Under the pieces are notes generated by a model that was not told the origin of the DNA, made no database searches, and was given only the letters and a program-made list of their open reading frames with translations. From [Phialemoniopsis] sp. UDSM-2020 (Eukaryota; Ascomycota; Sordariomycetes; Thyridiales; Thyridiaceae): DNA of 64,000 nt. The position numbers and the translations under genes are program-made. This document shows positions 46,428 through 57,679 of the stretch, in pieces. Numbering within the stretch: the stretch's first letter is position 1; the number at the start of each line of letters is the position of its first letter. The stretch lies in the NCBI GenBank assembly GCA_018873225.1, contig JAEILZ010000004.1, forward strand, positions 3,286,001-3,350,000, in the 5' to 3' direction.

Positions 46428-48360
46428 CTTGGCGTTCTCGGCAGGGTGTCCACCACCGCAGCGGAAGAAGTAGGACGGCGGTGATCAACGGGAGGAGGTA
46501 AGGTGGAGGGAAAGTCTGGGGTACGGCGCCGCCCACGGAGCCGCTTCTTGGTGCATTGGACGGGGTCTGCCAAGCCCGGGGGAGGATCCGATGGGTTTTG
46601 GCGGGCTATCATCAGACGGCACGCGAAATGGATGCGTCTGGTCTATGATTTATTAATTAAGAAAAGCCAAGTTTCAATTGAGGAGCCACGTCCGAGAGGT
46701 ATTATTTCTTCTCCTGCCAACACAGCAGGCCCCCTATCCGACTTCGCGGTGACCCATCTGCTCCAGAGAGAAAATTGCCCTGTAACGGAGCTAAACTCCC
46801 CGAGCCGATGCCGTCATTGAGAGGTCCGATGCCCAAGTTGTGGGTCACATCGAGCCAAGTCCGCGATGTTTCCAGCAGTTGTCGCTAATGCTTCCTAACT
46901 AGGCACGCACTAGGCGAGGACAGGTCAGGGATCACCGTGGGCTAACAGCTTTAGAGCCCCGTAATCGGACTTGCTCCGCCCTTGATTCGCTGAAGTTGGG
47001 AATGCTAATTTTGCAAACGGAGTGTTGTCGTCCTTCAACTCATGCAACTGATCCGAGCAAACATCGTATATACGCGGTACAAAAGACAGTCAATATCTGA
47101 ATTGATTATCTGTGAAATACCGTATGAGCTTATACAAGTAAGCCTCGCAACGAGACCCTGTTTGGTACTCGCCGTGGAAGCAGGAATGACAAAAGCGAGC
47201 GCGGGGCCTGGCCGCGGGAGAAATCCGGCGCTAGCTGCCGATAACACCTCTCCGGGTTTTCCAAATCCGGTCGTATTCTTCCGGCCGGATTCCGAGGATA
47301 CGGGACCTCTAATAACTCAGTCCAATGAATATCTTGTGAGTTGCAGGTTGCACTTTAGTTTTGGGGATGATTCAGGTTCACTGTCACCTGATCAGTTCTT
47401 GGCCCTCGCCGGAGCGATATATAATGTTGCAAGTCGATCCAATGTCACACACTGCCAATCATTACAGTTGCGAAGGAAGCTGTTTGACTCGAATCTATTT
47501 CAGCCTTAGAAGCATCTCGACCGCCCACCGAAAGCATGAGTCATTAGCTCCAGATCTTGTTTTGCAGGTTAACAAATTCTCAATTTTGGATGACTCCATG
47601 CAATCCTTGATACATCCCGTGATGTCGAGATATCGACTTGCCATTTGCGTCCGGACGTGAGAGGGGTCCTGTGGGACAATACCCAGGCTCCTTGCGTTAC
47701 GTGAGAAAACCAGCATGCGTAGCCAACATGGGATTCGAGCACCAACATCACCAGACGCATATAATGATGGGCGGTCCACTCCTTTCAAAAGCTGAAATAG
47801 CGTTATGACCTGTCTCGTCGCCATGTTGTCATCGCACATTGTCTAATGTTGGGATCGCCTCTCTCGTCCTAATAGATATCGCGGTCGATGCCATGCTTGT
47901 CGTGGTCTTTCTTCGGGATCCAATGATACTTTCTGCCCCTTAAAGTAATCCATCTCAACATTGTTTTGTCGATGATTTTGCTTGTATCAAAGTCTGCAGA
48001 CTGCAGGGCATTTTGCCTCCTTACCATAGGAGGAGCTACCAGGATATGTATGCACCGTGGTCGTTCTTACTCTCTGGCCTTCAAAGTTGGCTCAAGAGGA
48101 AGGGAGACTGTGCTGTGCGCCTTCCATGAATGCATTTCTCGTGATCAAGAAAGTTTCCAACCTGACTTCTGTCATCTTCTGAATTTCCGTCCTCCATCAC
48201 GATTCCCATCATCAGCCTTCACTGCCGCTGCTGCTACATTGCGAGTAGTATCTGTCTTGGACTTTTCCGCAATAGCAACCCAGACTCTGGGACATCGGAC
48301 TTTGAGATCAAGAGAACAAAAACAGGAGATACAACCACGCTCATTGTCACTGTCGTCACC
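46428..48360. other. Gene-free region at the likely right edge of the cluster
   Basis: Almost 2 kb with no supportable gene. ORFs at 47042-47509 and 47495-47839 lack hydrophobic, domain or splice signals and overlap each other on opposite strands. The MFS promoter should be at the left end and the promoter/5' UTR of the 48361 gene at the right end. It marks the change from cluster-type to unrelated genes. Confidence 0.5.
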
Positions 48361-48824
48361 ATGTGAGTACCAACCACCAACGCAAGATCCTCTCATCGTC
48401 TAAATCGTGCTATAGGTCGTTCAACGTCTCCTTAGCAGCCAAAGGCACCGACGCCATCAACGCCCTCTATTTCGCGAACAGAGGCTTAGATGACGCCGTT
48501 GCGGCCTTCTGCAGCCTTTGCAACTCCATGCCAGAGCAGGTCTCGATCACCTGTGCCTCCGACCTTTGCGAGCAACTCTTACTGGCTGCTGCCGCCATGC
48601 GCATCCAAGACGACCCCTTTCACGTCCCTGTTGAGCCTACGTCGGCGTGCTCTTACAGCCTTACCGATACCTTCACGTCGTCCGCTTTTCTGTGTAGCTT
48701 TGGCCGTGGAGTCTTGATAGGGATGGGCAGTGGACTCATAATATACACCACAGGGGCACTGTGGAACCGGCTGATGATCAAAAAGAAGACCAAGGGAATA
48801 AAGGAGAAAGAAGAGACGGCTTAA
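48361..48824 (+). CDS. Small predicted membrane protein, start codon split by an intron
   Basis: Unspliced, the ATG at 48361 is followed at once by TGA. A perfect GTGAGT donor at 48363 and a TATAG acceptor at 48415 remove 53 nt and rebuild the start codon as AT|G, leading into a 136-residue frame that begins MSFNVSLAAKG. The protein has an N-terminal helical part with several cysteines, one hydrophobic segment near residues 97-120 and a lysine-rich C-terminus (MIKKKTKGIKEKE), so it looks tail-anchored. I do not recognise the family. No later in-frame ATG would preserve the N-terminal part, which supports the split start. Confidence 0.6.
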
Positions 48825-49596
48825 AATGTGGGGACTGAGTCTGTAGGCCGCTTCACTTTCACTGCGAGGCTCTTTACTGAGAGCATATATGTCTTAACCA
48901 GTAGGGAAACCCGATTTCTTTCTTGGGGTAGCCAAATTAGACTACCAAGGCGACAGAGCTGACCATTCAAAAGAAGCCTTTCAGCCTGATAGTAAGGGTA
49001 AAATATATGGTGCCAAAGGTATTCCTTCGCAGAGACCGACTTTGACACTCCGCGATTCCGCTATCTCCGCCAGGACCGTGCTATGCAACAGGCTGTAGGT
49101 TTCCTCATTGAGATAGACAGAGAGCGTTACTAGACATAGGGTGGGTCTAGACTTTACTTTGAATTTGTAGAAATCCTTCGCTCGGGCTTCTGTGGGCGGA
49201 CTTCTTTCTGTCTCAAAGCACCAGCTCGGCCGAGGCCGGATCGGCGGAGCTGACAGACGGCTAGTCTGCAGTAGTCTGAGCTTTGACAGCACGAAGACAA
49301 GGTTGCCTCACCGTGGACCGACGATTCTATCCACACTTCGGCCTTTGTTGTGTTGAGAATGGAGCAATAATGAGTTATTTTCGATCTGTCACCTGCCCCG
49401 TTGGCACTGTGCTAGGCCCAAAGAGCCCTAGACACCCATGCAAGCATCGCCGAAGGATGACCTAACCCACCAACAAATTCCATCTAATCTAATCTAATCC
49501 ATCTGATAAATCAAGGGACCTCCCCAGAAAGGGAACTGTCCAGACCAGGGCCTCCCAGTCGGTACTGTCAAGGATCGCATTGCTCAGCGCTTTCGG

Positions 49597-49626
49597 AGGC
49601 CGTTGCAGGCCGTTGCAGGCCGTTGC
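49597..49626. repeat. Short tandem repeat, 10-nt unit AGGCCGTTGC x3
   Basis: Three near-perfect head-to-tail copies of a 10-nt unit lie in the intergenic region upstream of the subtilase gene. No function is evident. Confidence 0.7.
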
Positions 49627-49923
49627 TGACAGCTTAATTGACAGTTCCAGCCCCTTTCACCCAACGTGCTGCAGGGTCTCCTTGTAAGCATCATCACCAA
49701 TCCGGCCAAGTGCGATGTCCGGACATGCTTGGCGACGGGTACCTGGTCTTCTTCGGTTCAATGATGTGCGGGATAAACCGTTAAAAGGACTCGCATCGAC
49801 AGGGTATCGTAACATACACCGCAAGAAGTGCGAGCAGCAACAGCATTGGCAAAGAGTGTTCCTACGCTACCTCTTCTCCGAGTCTCGGCGGTCTTTGCAC
49901 CCGCCCGAACAGGCACGCCATGG

Positions 49924-49931
49924 ATATAAAA
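49924..49931 (+). promoter_or_regulatory. TATA box of the subtilase gene
   Basis: TATAAAAA lies 77-84 nt upstream of the protease ATG at 50008, a typical distance for a fungal secreted-protein gene. Confidence 0.6.
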
Positions 49932-50007
49932 ACATACTCGCGCGCTCACCGAGGCAGCCGTAGACCGTGTTCAGCAGCAGCAGACACACTTGACACTCTT
50001 TCCGAAA

Positions 50008-53000
50008 ATGTTGCTTCCCAAGTGTTTGCTCGCCCTGTCCATCGGCAGCGCCCTGGCCCTTCAGCCAGCGGATGCTAGCTCCACCCCTGATCTGGAAACC
50101 CCGGCCTCGTCTCGAAACGGCTCTGATGTTGTACCTAAGAAGTATATCATTGAGCTTGCTGAGGTAAAGATACCCGCCTTCTTATTCATACTGCCGCGCG
50201 ACTAACCAGAGTAATCATCCTCTAGGGTACCAGCGCCGAGGATGTAGCCGACCGCATCAATGGCAGGATCGTCAAGGTCTTTGACTCGGCAGTTTTCAAG
50301 GGCCTCAGTGTGGAATCCGACTCGGAGAATGTCGACACTCTTCAGTCCATCAGCGCCGTCTCGCAGGTGTGGTCGGCCAAGATGCTCCAGCTCCAGCCGG
50401 TCAACGTGTCCACCATTGTCACTGCTGGCATCCCAGCCAAGATGCCGTACTCTATTCACCAAACCACGGGCGTCGACAAGGCTCATGCGGCTGGTGTCTT
50501 TGGCAAGGGTGCTGTTGTCGCTGTTGTCGATACCGGTGTTCAATACACCCACCCTGCAGTAGGTATCCCCATCCATGTTGCTTGCATCAAAAGACTAACT
50601 TTTCTTAGCTCGGCGGTGGTTTCGGAGACGGCTTCAAGGTAGCTGGCGGTTACGACTTTGTCGGCGATCAACGTGAGCCGATCTACCCTTGCTGGCCTAG
50701 GATACGAACTGATACCCTTTAGCATGGCCTGGTGTCGGCCTCGTCAAACACCCAGATTCCGATCCGATGGACCAGATCGGTCACGGAACACACGTCCACG
50801 GTATTATTGCTGGGAAGGACGAGAAGTATGCAACTTCAGACTGAATTTACATGCCCGATGATACTGACTGACTCAGCTTTGCTGGTGTGGCCCCGGAAGC
50901 CACCCTTCTATCCTACAAAGTCTTCTCGACGATTGTAAGTCAATTGCCAGGCCTACAAGGGTCCTCCTTGCAAAGCATGCTAACACGACAAAATAGGACA
51001 ACACAGACGAGGACACTATCATTGAAGCTTTCCTCAAGGCTTATGATGATGGCGCAGATGTCATCACTGCTTCAATCGGATCTCCCGGCGGGTGGACCAA
51101 CGAGGCTTGGGCTGTTGTGGCCTCTCGCCTGGTCGACCAGGGTGTTGTTGTCACTATCGCTGTCGGAAACGACGGCATCGTAGCCGCATTCAGCCCGAGT
51201 AGTGGCGCCTCTGGGGCCAATGTTCTTGCTGTTGCCTCTCTCGAGGCAGCGGAGGTTACACTCCAGACCCTCGTCGCCTCCACTGACGTGAACGGCACCA
51301 AGGACGACACCGAGGTGGCATACATCACTGGATATGGCGTTGGCGGCATGGACAACCTTCCTATCAAGGCGCTCAGCTTCGACAAGACATCCAACAATGA
51401 TGCTTGTGAGCCGCTGCCTGCCGACACTCCCGACTACACCGGCGCCATACTGCTGGTTCGCCGAGCCAGTGCGTGCGATTTCAGTACCCAGAGGGACAAC
51501 GTTACACCCTTCAACGCCCGCTGGATTCTGTACTACAATGACGAGCAACCCATCGCACGTCCCGGTTCCCTCTTCGACCCCACCTGGCAGGGCATCATCC
51601 AGGCCGAGCACGGCGAGGCCATGGTCGACATCCTGGCCGCCGGCGGATCAATAACGGCCAACTTCACCACCGTCCCCACCTTCCACTACGCAGGCTTCCC
51701 CAGCTCCGCGCCCAACCAGGCCAATTACTTCACCTCGTGGGGCGGCACCTACGACATGGAGGTCAAGCCCGACATCGCCGCGCCCGGCGGCGACATCCTG
51801 AGCACCTACCCGGACAACCAGTACGCCGTCCTGTCCGGCACGTCGATGGCCACGCCGTACATCGCCGGCGTCGCGGCGCTGTACATCGGCAAGTTTGGCG
51901 GCCGCAAGGTGCACGGCCCGGGCTTCGCTAAGGACCTGGCCATGCGCATCATCGCCTCGGGCGAGTCCATTGCGTGGGGCATCAACGTCAGCCCGCCCAA
52001 CCCGGACTTCAGGGCACCCGTGGTACAGGTCGGTACCGGTTTGGTGAATGCCACCAAGGTCCTCGACTTCACGACGTCGCTGTCCTTTGCCAAGTTTGGG
52101 CTTAATGACACGCATCACCACTCGCGGTACCACAGCGTCGACGTTACTAACCACGGCGATGCGGAGGTTACCTACACGTTTGACATTGAGGATGCAGCAG
52201 GCTTCGAGGCTTGGATGCCGTATGACCCAAATCGCAAGACGAGCACGCCGCGTTTCAGGAGGGTTGACGAGTTGACGCCCGTCAAGATGGTACCGCAAGT
52301 GAAGTATCCCTCGGGCACGTTCCGTGTCAAGCCTGGTGAGACCAAGACGGCCAAGTAAGTGTTTACGATTAATACAAGGAGTGAACAAGTACTCACCAGG
52401 TTCTCGAATAGCTTCATCTTCAACTACCCCGAGGGTCTCCAAAATGTGCCCGTCTACAGCGGCAAAGTCTTGATCACCGGTACCAACGGCGAGCAGCTGT
52501 CCGTGCCCTACTTCGGTAAGATCCCTTCTTCCTCATGCCATTGCAGGCTTGTATATGTTCAGTGCAGTCCTCTGACCTAGACTACAGGAGTGGCGAGTGA
52601 CATCAAGAAGGATATCAATATCCAGTTCCCAGACGGACAGCGTGGACCGATCCCCTGGGTTGTTTCAGGAAGCCCCAACTACCCTATCGTTATCACAAAG
52701 CACAGCGAGTAAGTTGCAAGCCCTACCAGAAGTGTTCTTATCGTATACTGACCATCTTTACTTTCAACTCGCAGATATAGCTTCAACCGTTCGCTTGAAT
52801 CCGAAGACTATCCTCGAGTCTTCAGCGGCACACTCTGGGGAACGCAGGAGCTCCGTTGGGATGTAAGTGCCTTGCCATCTTACCATACCTCATAATACTG
52901 AATCATCGCGCTCACACGTAATGTCACAGATCTTCGAAGCTGGCTGGGTTGAAAGAAAGTGGAAATACCCTCCAGTCGTGGGCGAGAACGGCTACCTCGG

Positions 53001-53380
53001 TACCGTCCAGTGCTGGACCAACCCTACTGGCCGATGGATCTTCGACCCTTCCGTTGACGACCCAACCGATCTGTACTCGTTTCCTCTGCGAGAAGTCGTC
53101 CGCCTCTCCGTGATCCAGAGCCCACCGATCTATCACTGGGCTACGGGCAAGCTAGCTAATGGCTCGTATATTGCGCCAGGCAACTACACGTGAGTACAGC
53201 CCTTCTGAACTATCCCACTCTCAGTCAGGCCCCGTCATGTACTACATCCTTGAAATCATTGCTGACTGTCGTAGGATGCGGTTTGCTGCCCTCCTGCCCT
53301 TTGGTACACCGTCTCACGCCGACAACTGGGACAAGCGCATCTATCCCTTCTCGGTGCTTCCGTACGAGAAGCCAGAATAG
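50008..53380 (+). CDS. Secreted subtilisin-like serine protease (S8, PA-domain, C5a-peptidase-like)
   Basis: Eleven exons (50008-50163, 50226-50558, 50609-50672, 50723-50825, 50877-50934, 50997-52354, 52400-52515, 52588-52708, 52775-52862, 52930-53189, 53275-53380) give 920 residues. All junctions keep frame and have GT/AG ends. There is a signal peptide (MLLPKCLLALSIGSALA) and a short propeptide, followed by a split S8 catalytic domain. Its triad is Asp154 (VVDTG), His205 (GHGTH) and Ser521 (SGTSMA). A PA-like insert lies between His and Ser, and a long Fn3/DUF1034-type C-terminal region follows. The layout matches fungal minor extracellular proteases that degrade host or environmental protein. 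The gene is not obviously connected to the lipopeptide cluster. Confidence 0.93.
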
Positions 53381-54169
53381 TTGGACTTGTGTCTACTACT
53401 CAAAATAGGATGGTAGAGAAGGCGTGGATCTTCGGAATGAAGGCTAGAGCCTCCTGCAGAGAGCAGCCGGTCAGAGAGACCAAAGTTTTCAGACCTGTAA
53501 AAGTTTATCTCACAAAGCACCCCGTATAAAGAGCGGCGAGCCCAGGCAATGAATATCTAGCTGCCACTTTGGAGTTGTCAGTCTTGATCATTCATCAAAA
53601 CCCTTCGGCGTTACGTTACATAGCAGGAATGTGCCTCTCTATGACAGAGTCAGCCAAGCTGCCATTAGGATGTGAATGTCACCTCTGCTGTCATTTTCGG
53701 CATCCCCGTCAGACCCAAAAATCTTGGCAACCCCAGCTAACGAGAATGAACGTTGAAGGATCGAAGCCATTACCGACGCTAGCGAGCCTGGGAGTGTTTA
53801 GTAGTTGATTAGCACCACACTGGAATGCTAACAGCGAGTCAAACTACTAACAATCCCGCGCGTCGCGGCAGTAGAATAAGGTTTGCTCGATGAGACAAGA
53901 CCAACCATTGAGTCGGGACCACTAACACCCTACGTGGACAGTTGCGCCACGACTCAACCCCATGGTGCACAACAGTGCAGACCTCTACGCCAAGAAGCCA
54001 TGATACAGAACACTCACGATAACTTCAATTCTATAAAATGAAGAAGAGGACCCATAGACAATCTCAGCTTTGTAGTGTGGAATCCACAGCTTTGTAACAT
54101 CTTCCCCTACCTGAAGGTCGCTACGAATTTTCACAAGTCAGCCGAACAGGAGCTAAAGAAATTTACAAG
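53381..54169. other. Intergenic region, no gene seen
   Basis: About 790 bp holding the protease 3' UTR and, at 54032-54038, a TATAAAA box that fits the small gene starting near 54170. Confidence 0.45.
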
Positions 54170-54837
54170 ATGGTCGTACGTATCACCGACCTTCTCTGCA
54201 CTTCTTCCCAAGCTGACCTTGAACTTAGTACTTCATCAGCCTGGTAGCACACAACTTGCTCCCAGCCAACTGGACCCTGCAAGCTGCGACCCCAACAGCT
54301 ATGTCCTGGGGCTCTACCACCATCGACCCACCACAGGTTGTCCCCGCTGGGCAGACCGATGTTCCCATTGGCAGGTTCGAAGCCGCGAAGGGCACCTGGA
54401 CGGGCGCACAGGGAGTTGCCCTCTTTCACGTAGACGGTATGGGACCGAGGGACTGGGGCAGTGGGGACCCCTCTTACACCATGGCCCTCGGCGCCAAGAT
54501 GCCCTTTTCTATCGAACGCCACTCAATATAGAAATTCGAGCTCGAATGACTCACTGTGGCTCGGATAAGTTGGCTTTGCTGAATTGAGCTGGTTCCAGGA
54601 GAGGCCTGATCCATGGAAATCAGTCGCCAGCAGAGTGGACGTGATATTCACAGGCGAGAGGGCAGGCAGTAATAAGGTGGTCAGTGGGACGGACGGAAAG
54701 CCATTGTACAACGTGAGTTCCCCAGACCAACCTCCAAAAACGGTCCAAATAAGCTAACTTGATGACAGTTGTATTGCACTATCGAGCAGGGTACTGACGT
54801 CACTGCCCACTTTTGGGCGACTCCGCTTGATGAATAG
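54170..54837 (+). pseudogene. Small unidentified gene, reading frame interrupted (possible pseudogene)
   Basis: An ATG at 54170 with a two-codon first exon, a GTACGT donor at 54176 and an acceptor ending at 54228 opens a frame of about 100 codons, which stops at 54529-54531. A second coding-looking stretch follows in a different register: an acceptor ending TTCCAG at about 54598, reading to 54714. A clear GTGAGT intron and a last exon at about 54768-54837 come next. No donor before the first stop connects the two parts, so the gene is either broken by a small lesion or has an intron I cannot place. The protein is rich in Gly, Trp and Pro with a beta-type pattern. A family was not recognised; a loose resemblance to small fungal cytolysin-like proteins is too weak to call. 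Confidence 0.4.
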
Positions 54838-55265
54838 TAACCCCATGCGCGGCATTCGAAAACTACTGGATTAGGCAATAGGATAATCAAGTATATCAAG
54901 CATTGTACATATACGAATTCCATATGACTGACCATCAAGTCTGTTGACGACTATGAAATGCAATATGCTCCCAGTGCCCTTTGAGTACGTGGTGGTTGTT
55001 CCGCATACAAGGCACTTTTCCAAGATTGCGCCACCCTTGACCAAGTTGTGGCTTACGGCTGAGCCTGCAGGCCGCCCATGACCAAACGCCATCCACTGAT
55101 GCCGCCCAAACCCGATGGGCTGCCTGTCTCCGGCGGTTGTAACTGCTGATCGGTGCTCTTTTCCCCTAATTTCATCTTGTCGCCAGACAGTCTCTGTCCA
55201 CCATCCCAGGATTTCCTCGTTCATCCGTGCGGGATCGCCCACCCACCTATGTGATCGACGTGCCG
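54838..55265. other. Intergenic region upstream of the 55266 gene
   Basis: This 428-bp gap has no gene, repeat or RNA signal that I can support. It should carry the promoter of the following gene, and possibly a short upstream exon, since that gene's ATG has a weak context. Confidence 0.4.
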
Positions 55266-57440
55266 ATGATTCCCAGCAGTGCATCTCCTCCTATCTGGAA
55301 GGGGAGGGAATATCAGGTGCCAGCTTTCTCTCCTTTTAAGACCGGTTGGGCAGAGCAGATTCGCCAGTGCCCCACAATCCAGAGATTGAGAGATGGCACC
55401 GCCCACGAACTGCCGCTTGACGAGCTTCAGGCGATAACAAATGGTTTCTTGCAGTCTGCACGACTTTCACCACTGGGTTTCGGACGAAATACAAAATTTG
55501 AAGTCGGATCAACTGAATGCAAGGAGCTTTTTATCAAAGAACTGCAAGACCTGCACAACGAATTCCCTCAACGGGAGGCCGCAGTGCTCTCTTTCCTCCA
55601 CGTCCTGGCCTATGGCGATGCTCTGGATTTCATCATCGACATCAGGTCAACGTTGGAATCAGGAGACGCACACCTTACACATAGATTGACTGTGTATCTT
55701 CAGTGTGTTATTCTCAGCCACCAAGCCAACCATGAAATTTGCTCCCTTGCCGAAGTTGAGGCGGCTCGCACTTTACTCCGCAGTCACCTTGGAAGCCTCG
55801 ATCAGGGCGTGAAGCTCCAGATGGTCTGGCCACTGCTCCCCGTTCTCGCAAAAAACTCGGGCAAAGGGCTTTTTACAATAGCTGTCCTCGACCATGTCCT
55901 ACGGCTCAAGCGATTTTGGCATAGCCTGGAAGAGAAATTACAGAATCTGCAGGAATTACGCGGATGGCGTGAGGCTCATTTTCTCATCGCTGAAATGAAG
56001 CCTGCTGTTGAGCAATGTCGCCAGCATGGCAGGGATCATGCGATTGCTTATCTCTTCAAGGTCTTCCCGGACTATCCGAAGTGGTTCTCTTGGGAGCCAG
56101 ATCTGGACAGAATAGCAAATTGGGATCTCGCTCCTCACCGTCGGCTACTCGGTCCCCTTTTGGACCTCGAAGGTCCCGACAACACTGGGCAGCTCCGTAC
56201 AACATCCAGACGGTCAACTCCAGGCACATTTAGTTTTCGGGGCGACCCGGTCTTGCCGGATCAAACATGTATGCTCGACCATCTACTGTCTACGTTCGAC
56301 CGGTCGGTATTGTTAGGACCGGCTGCTGTGGATTACTTCATCACCCACTTTCTCAAAGACAGAGTCCTGAGCAGTGGCAGATTCAAACACGCGGACATCA
56401 TTCTCGATCTGAACGACGACATCGTCATCGGGAAACTGACAGCTATCGCCAAAGCCCCTGCGGGAAGTGATAATCAGGCCAGTTCATTGAGAGCATACGG
56501 CGAAGCACTTCCCGTTCTGACCTCTTCCCCGGGTTTGCGTGGCGCCATCGGAACTCCAGGTCACATTGCCAAGCAGACACCCAGAATCTTGGCAGCCGCT
56601 CAAAAGGAGCTATGGGAGATGCTCCAAAGTAACACCCCGATCCAGCGTTACGCACTACAGGTCCAAGAACTCGCCCAGGCTCTAGCAGAGGCGACGTGGC
56701 TTCACAAGTACTGGAAACCTGCCTTCATAGAGATGCTCAAACAGATTCCCTCTGTTGCTGAAACCAAAGCGCTATGCGAGTCACTAGAGAAAGCACCACT
56801 GCGCACCCCAGAACGGAGACAATATGGTCATGTCCTCATCGAGCGACTGGGAGGTAGTCCAATTCGGGGCCCACGAGCGGCGCCACCGAAGCTCATTGAG
56901 ATCAAGGACTCAATCTGGACGACGGATACCGACAGATACAGGGCCCATCTTCGTGGCGCTGTGGAGAGACACTTCTCTTGTGTTGACCTGGGGCTGCGCA
57001 CGGCGTGCTTGCAACAGGCCGAGAAAGAGGATGACAACTTTGTCAAAACCGTGGGTGATGTCCTCAACGCCGGCGACCATGACCTGGTCTGTGTCAATCT
57101 GGCGAACAGATTGGCAGAACCACGGCGTCCTAGGCCTCTTGCAGCTGGTGTGACGCTCACTCGCGGCGTTCACGAGAGCTGGAAGAATTTTCTGGTGGCG
57201 ATGATGCTCAACCGACGAGAGGGGCCGTCAGGACTGTTGGAACGGTGCGCGGGCAAGCTCTCACTGAACAGCTGGCGACAGTGGATCACGAATCTGAACC
57301 TGTTGTTTCCGTCGGCTCAGTTGGAGAGTAGACTCCGGATCAAACACTCGACGATAGTCATGTTGGAAAGACAGAAGATAGACTTGAGGAGGACAGTGAG
57401 TGATGCTACAGTGAGCACTGTTAGCTCACGTGAGGATTAA
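55266..57440 (+). CDS. Hypothetical protein, large, mostly helical
   Basis: This uninterrupted frame has its first ATG at 55266, giving 724 residues. The frame is open to 55227 without an ATG, so an upstream exon is possible. The protein has no signal peptide, transmembrane helix or recognised catalytic motif. It is rich in Leu, Arg and Glu with the amphipathic pattern of a helical-repeat protein, and it ends in a Ser/Thr-rich tail. Its length and unbroken frame make it a real gene, but I do not recognise the family. Confidence 0.8.
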   Translation: MIPSSASPPIWKGREYQVPAFSPFKTGWAEQIRQCPTIQRLRDGTAHELPLDELQAITNGFLQSARLSPLGFGRNTKFEVGSTECKELFIKELQDLHNEFPQREAAVLSFLHVLAYGDALDFIIDIRSTLESGDAHLTHRLTVYLQCVILSHQANHEICSLAEVEAARTLLRSHLGSLDQGVKLQMVWPLLPVLAKNSGKGLFTIAVLDHVLRLKRFWHSLEEKLQNLQELRGWREAHFLIAEMKPAVEQCRQHGRDHAIAYLFKVFPDYPKWFSWEPDLDRIANWDLAPHRRLLGPLLDLEGPDNTGQLRTTSRRSTPGTFSFRGDPVLPDQTCMLDHLLSTFDRSVLLGPAAVDYFITHFLKDRVLSSGRFKHADIILDLNDDIVIGKLTAIAKAPAGSDNQASSLRAYGEALPVLTSSPGLRGAIGTPGHIAKQTPRILAAAQKELWEMLQSNTPIQRYALQVQELAQALAEATWLHKYWKPAFIEMLKQIPSVAETKALCESLEKAPLRTPERRQYGHVLIERLGGSPIRGPRAAPPKLIEIKDSIWTTDTDRYRAHLRGAVERHFSCVDLGLRTACLQQAEKEDDNFVKTVGDVLNAGDHDLVCVNLANRLAEPRRPRPLAAGVTLTRGVHESWKNFLVAMMLNRREGPSGLLERCAGKLSLNSWRQWITNLNLLFPSAQLESRLRIKHSTIVMLERQKIDLRRTVSDATVSTVSSRED

Positions 57441-57679
57441 TGAGAGCATGCAAGACGATTCATCAGTGTGTTATTCAGGGGAGTCTATACCGGTGTTCAA
57501 ATGAGACATGATAATGAATTTCTTCATGTATTTGAGATAGATAGGTCAAAAATGAAACTTCTTTTATGATGGACAAGTGTGATGTAACGAGTATGCGATT
57601 GTACCAAGGGAACCATGTTGAAACCGTACCAACACTCAAGATCTTTGCGAAACAGAGAAAACCCACACAATTTCCCCGT

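Larger units (their letters stand above)
48825..50007. other. Intergenic region upstream of the subtilase gene
   Basis: About 1.2 kb without a supportable gene. It contains the short tandem repeat near 49600 and the TATA box near 49924, both listed separately, and a small TCTAA-type direct repeat near 49482-49500. Confidence 0.5.

Noticed and set aside
45988..46536. Minus-strand ORF of 182 codons near the MFS gene
   Set aside because: It is the wrong frame of MFS exon 1; its Arg/His-rich composition is typical of a GC-rich shadow.
47042..47509. 155-codon plus-strand ORF between the MFS gene and the 48361 gene
   Set aside because: It has no family, signal or splice evidence and overlaps an equally good opposite-strand ORF.
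49597..49626. Possible CRISPR-like or mobile-element repeat
   Set aside because: There are only three 10-nt units with no spacers, no terminal inverted repeats and no transposase nearby, so it is a simple tandem repeat.
51648..52442. Minus-strand ORF of 264 codons
   Set aside because: It is antisense to the catalytic and C-terminal part of the subtilase, which is supported by motifs and by eleven in-frame exons.
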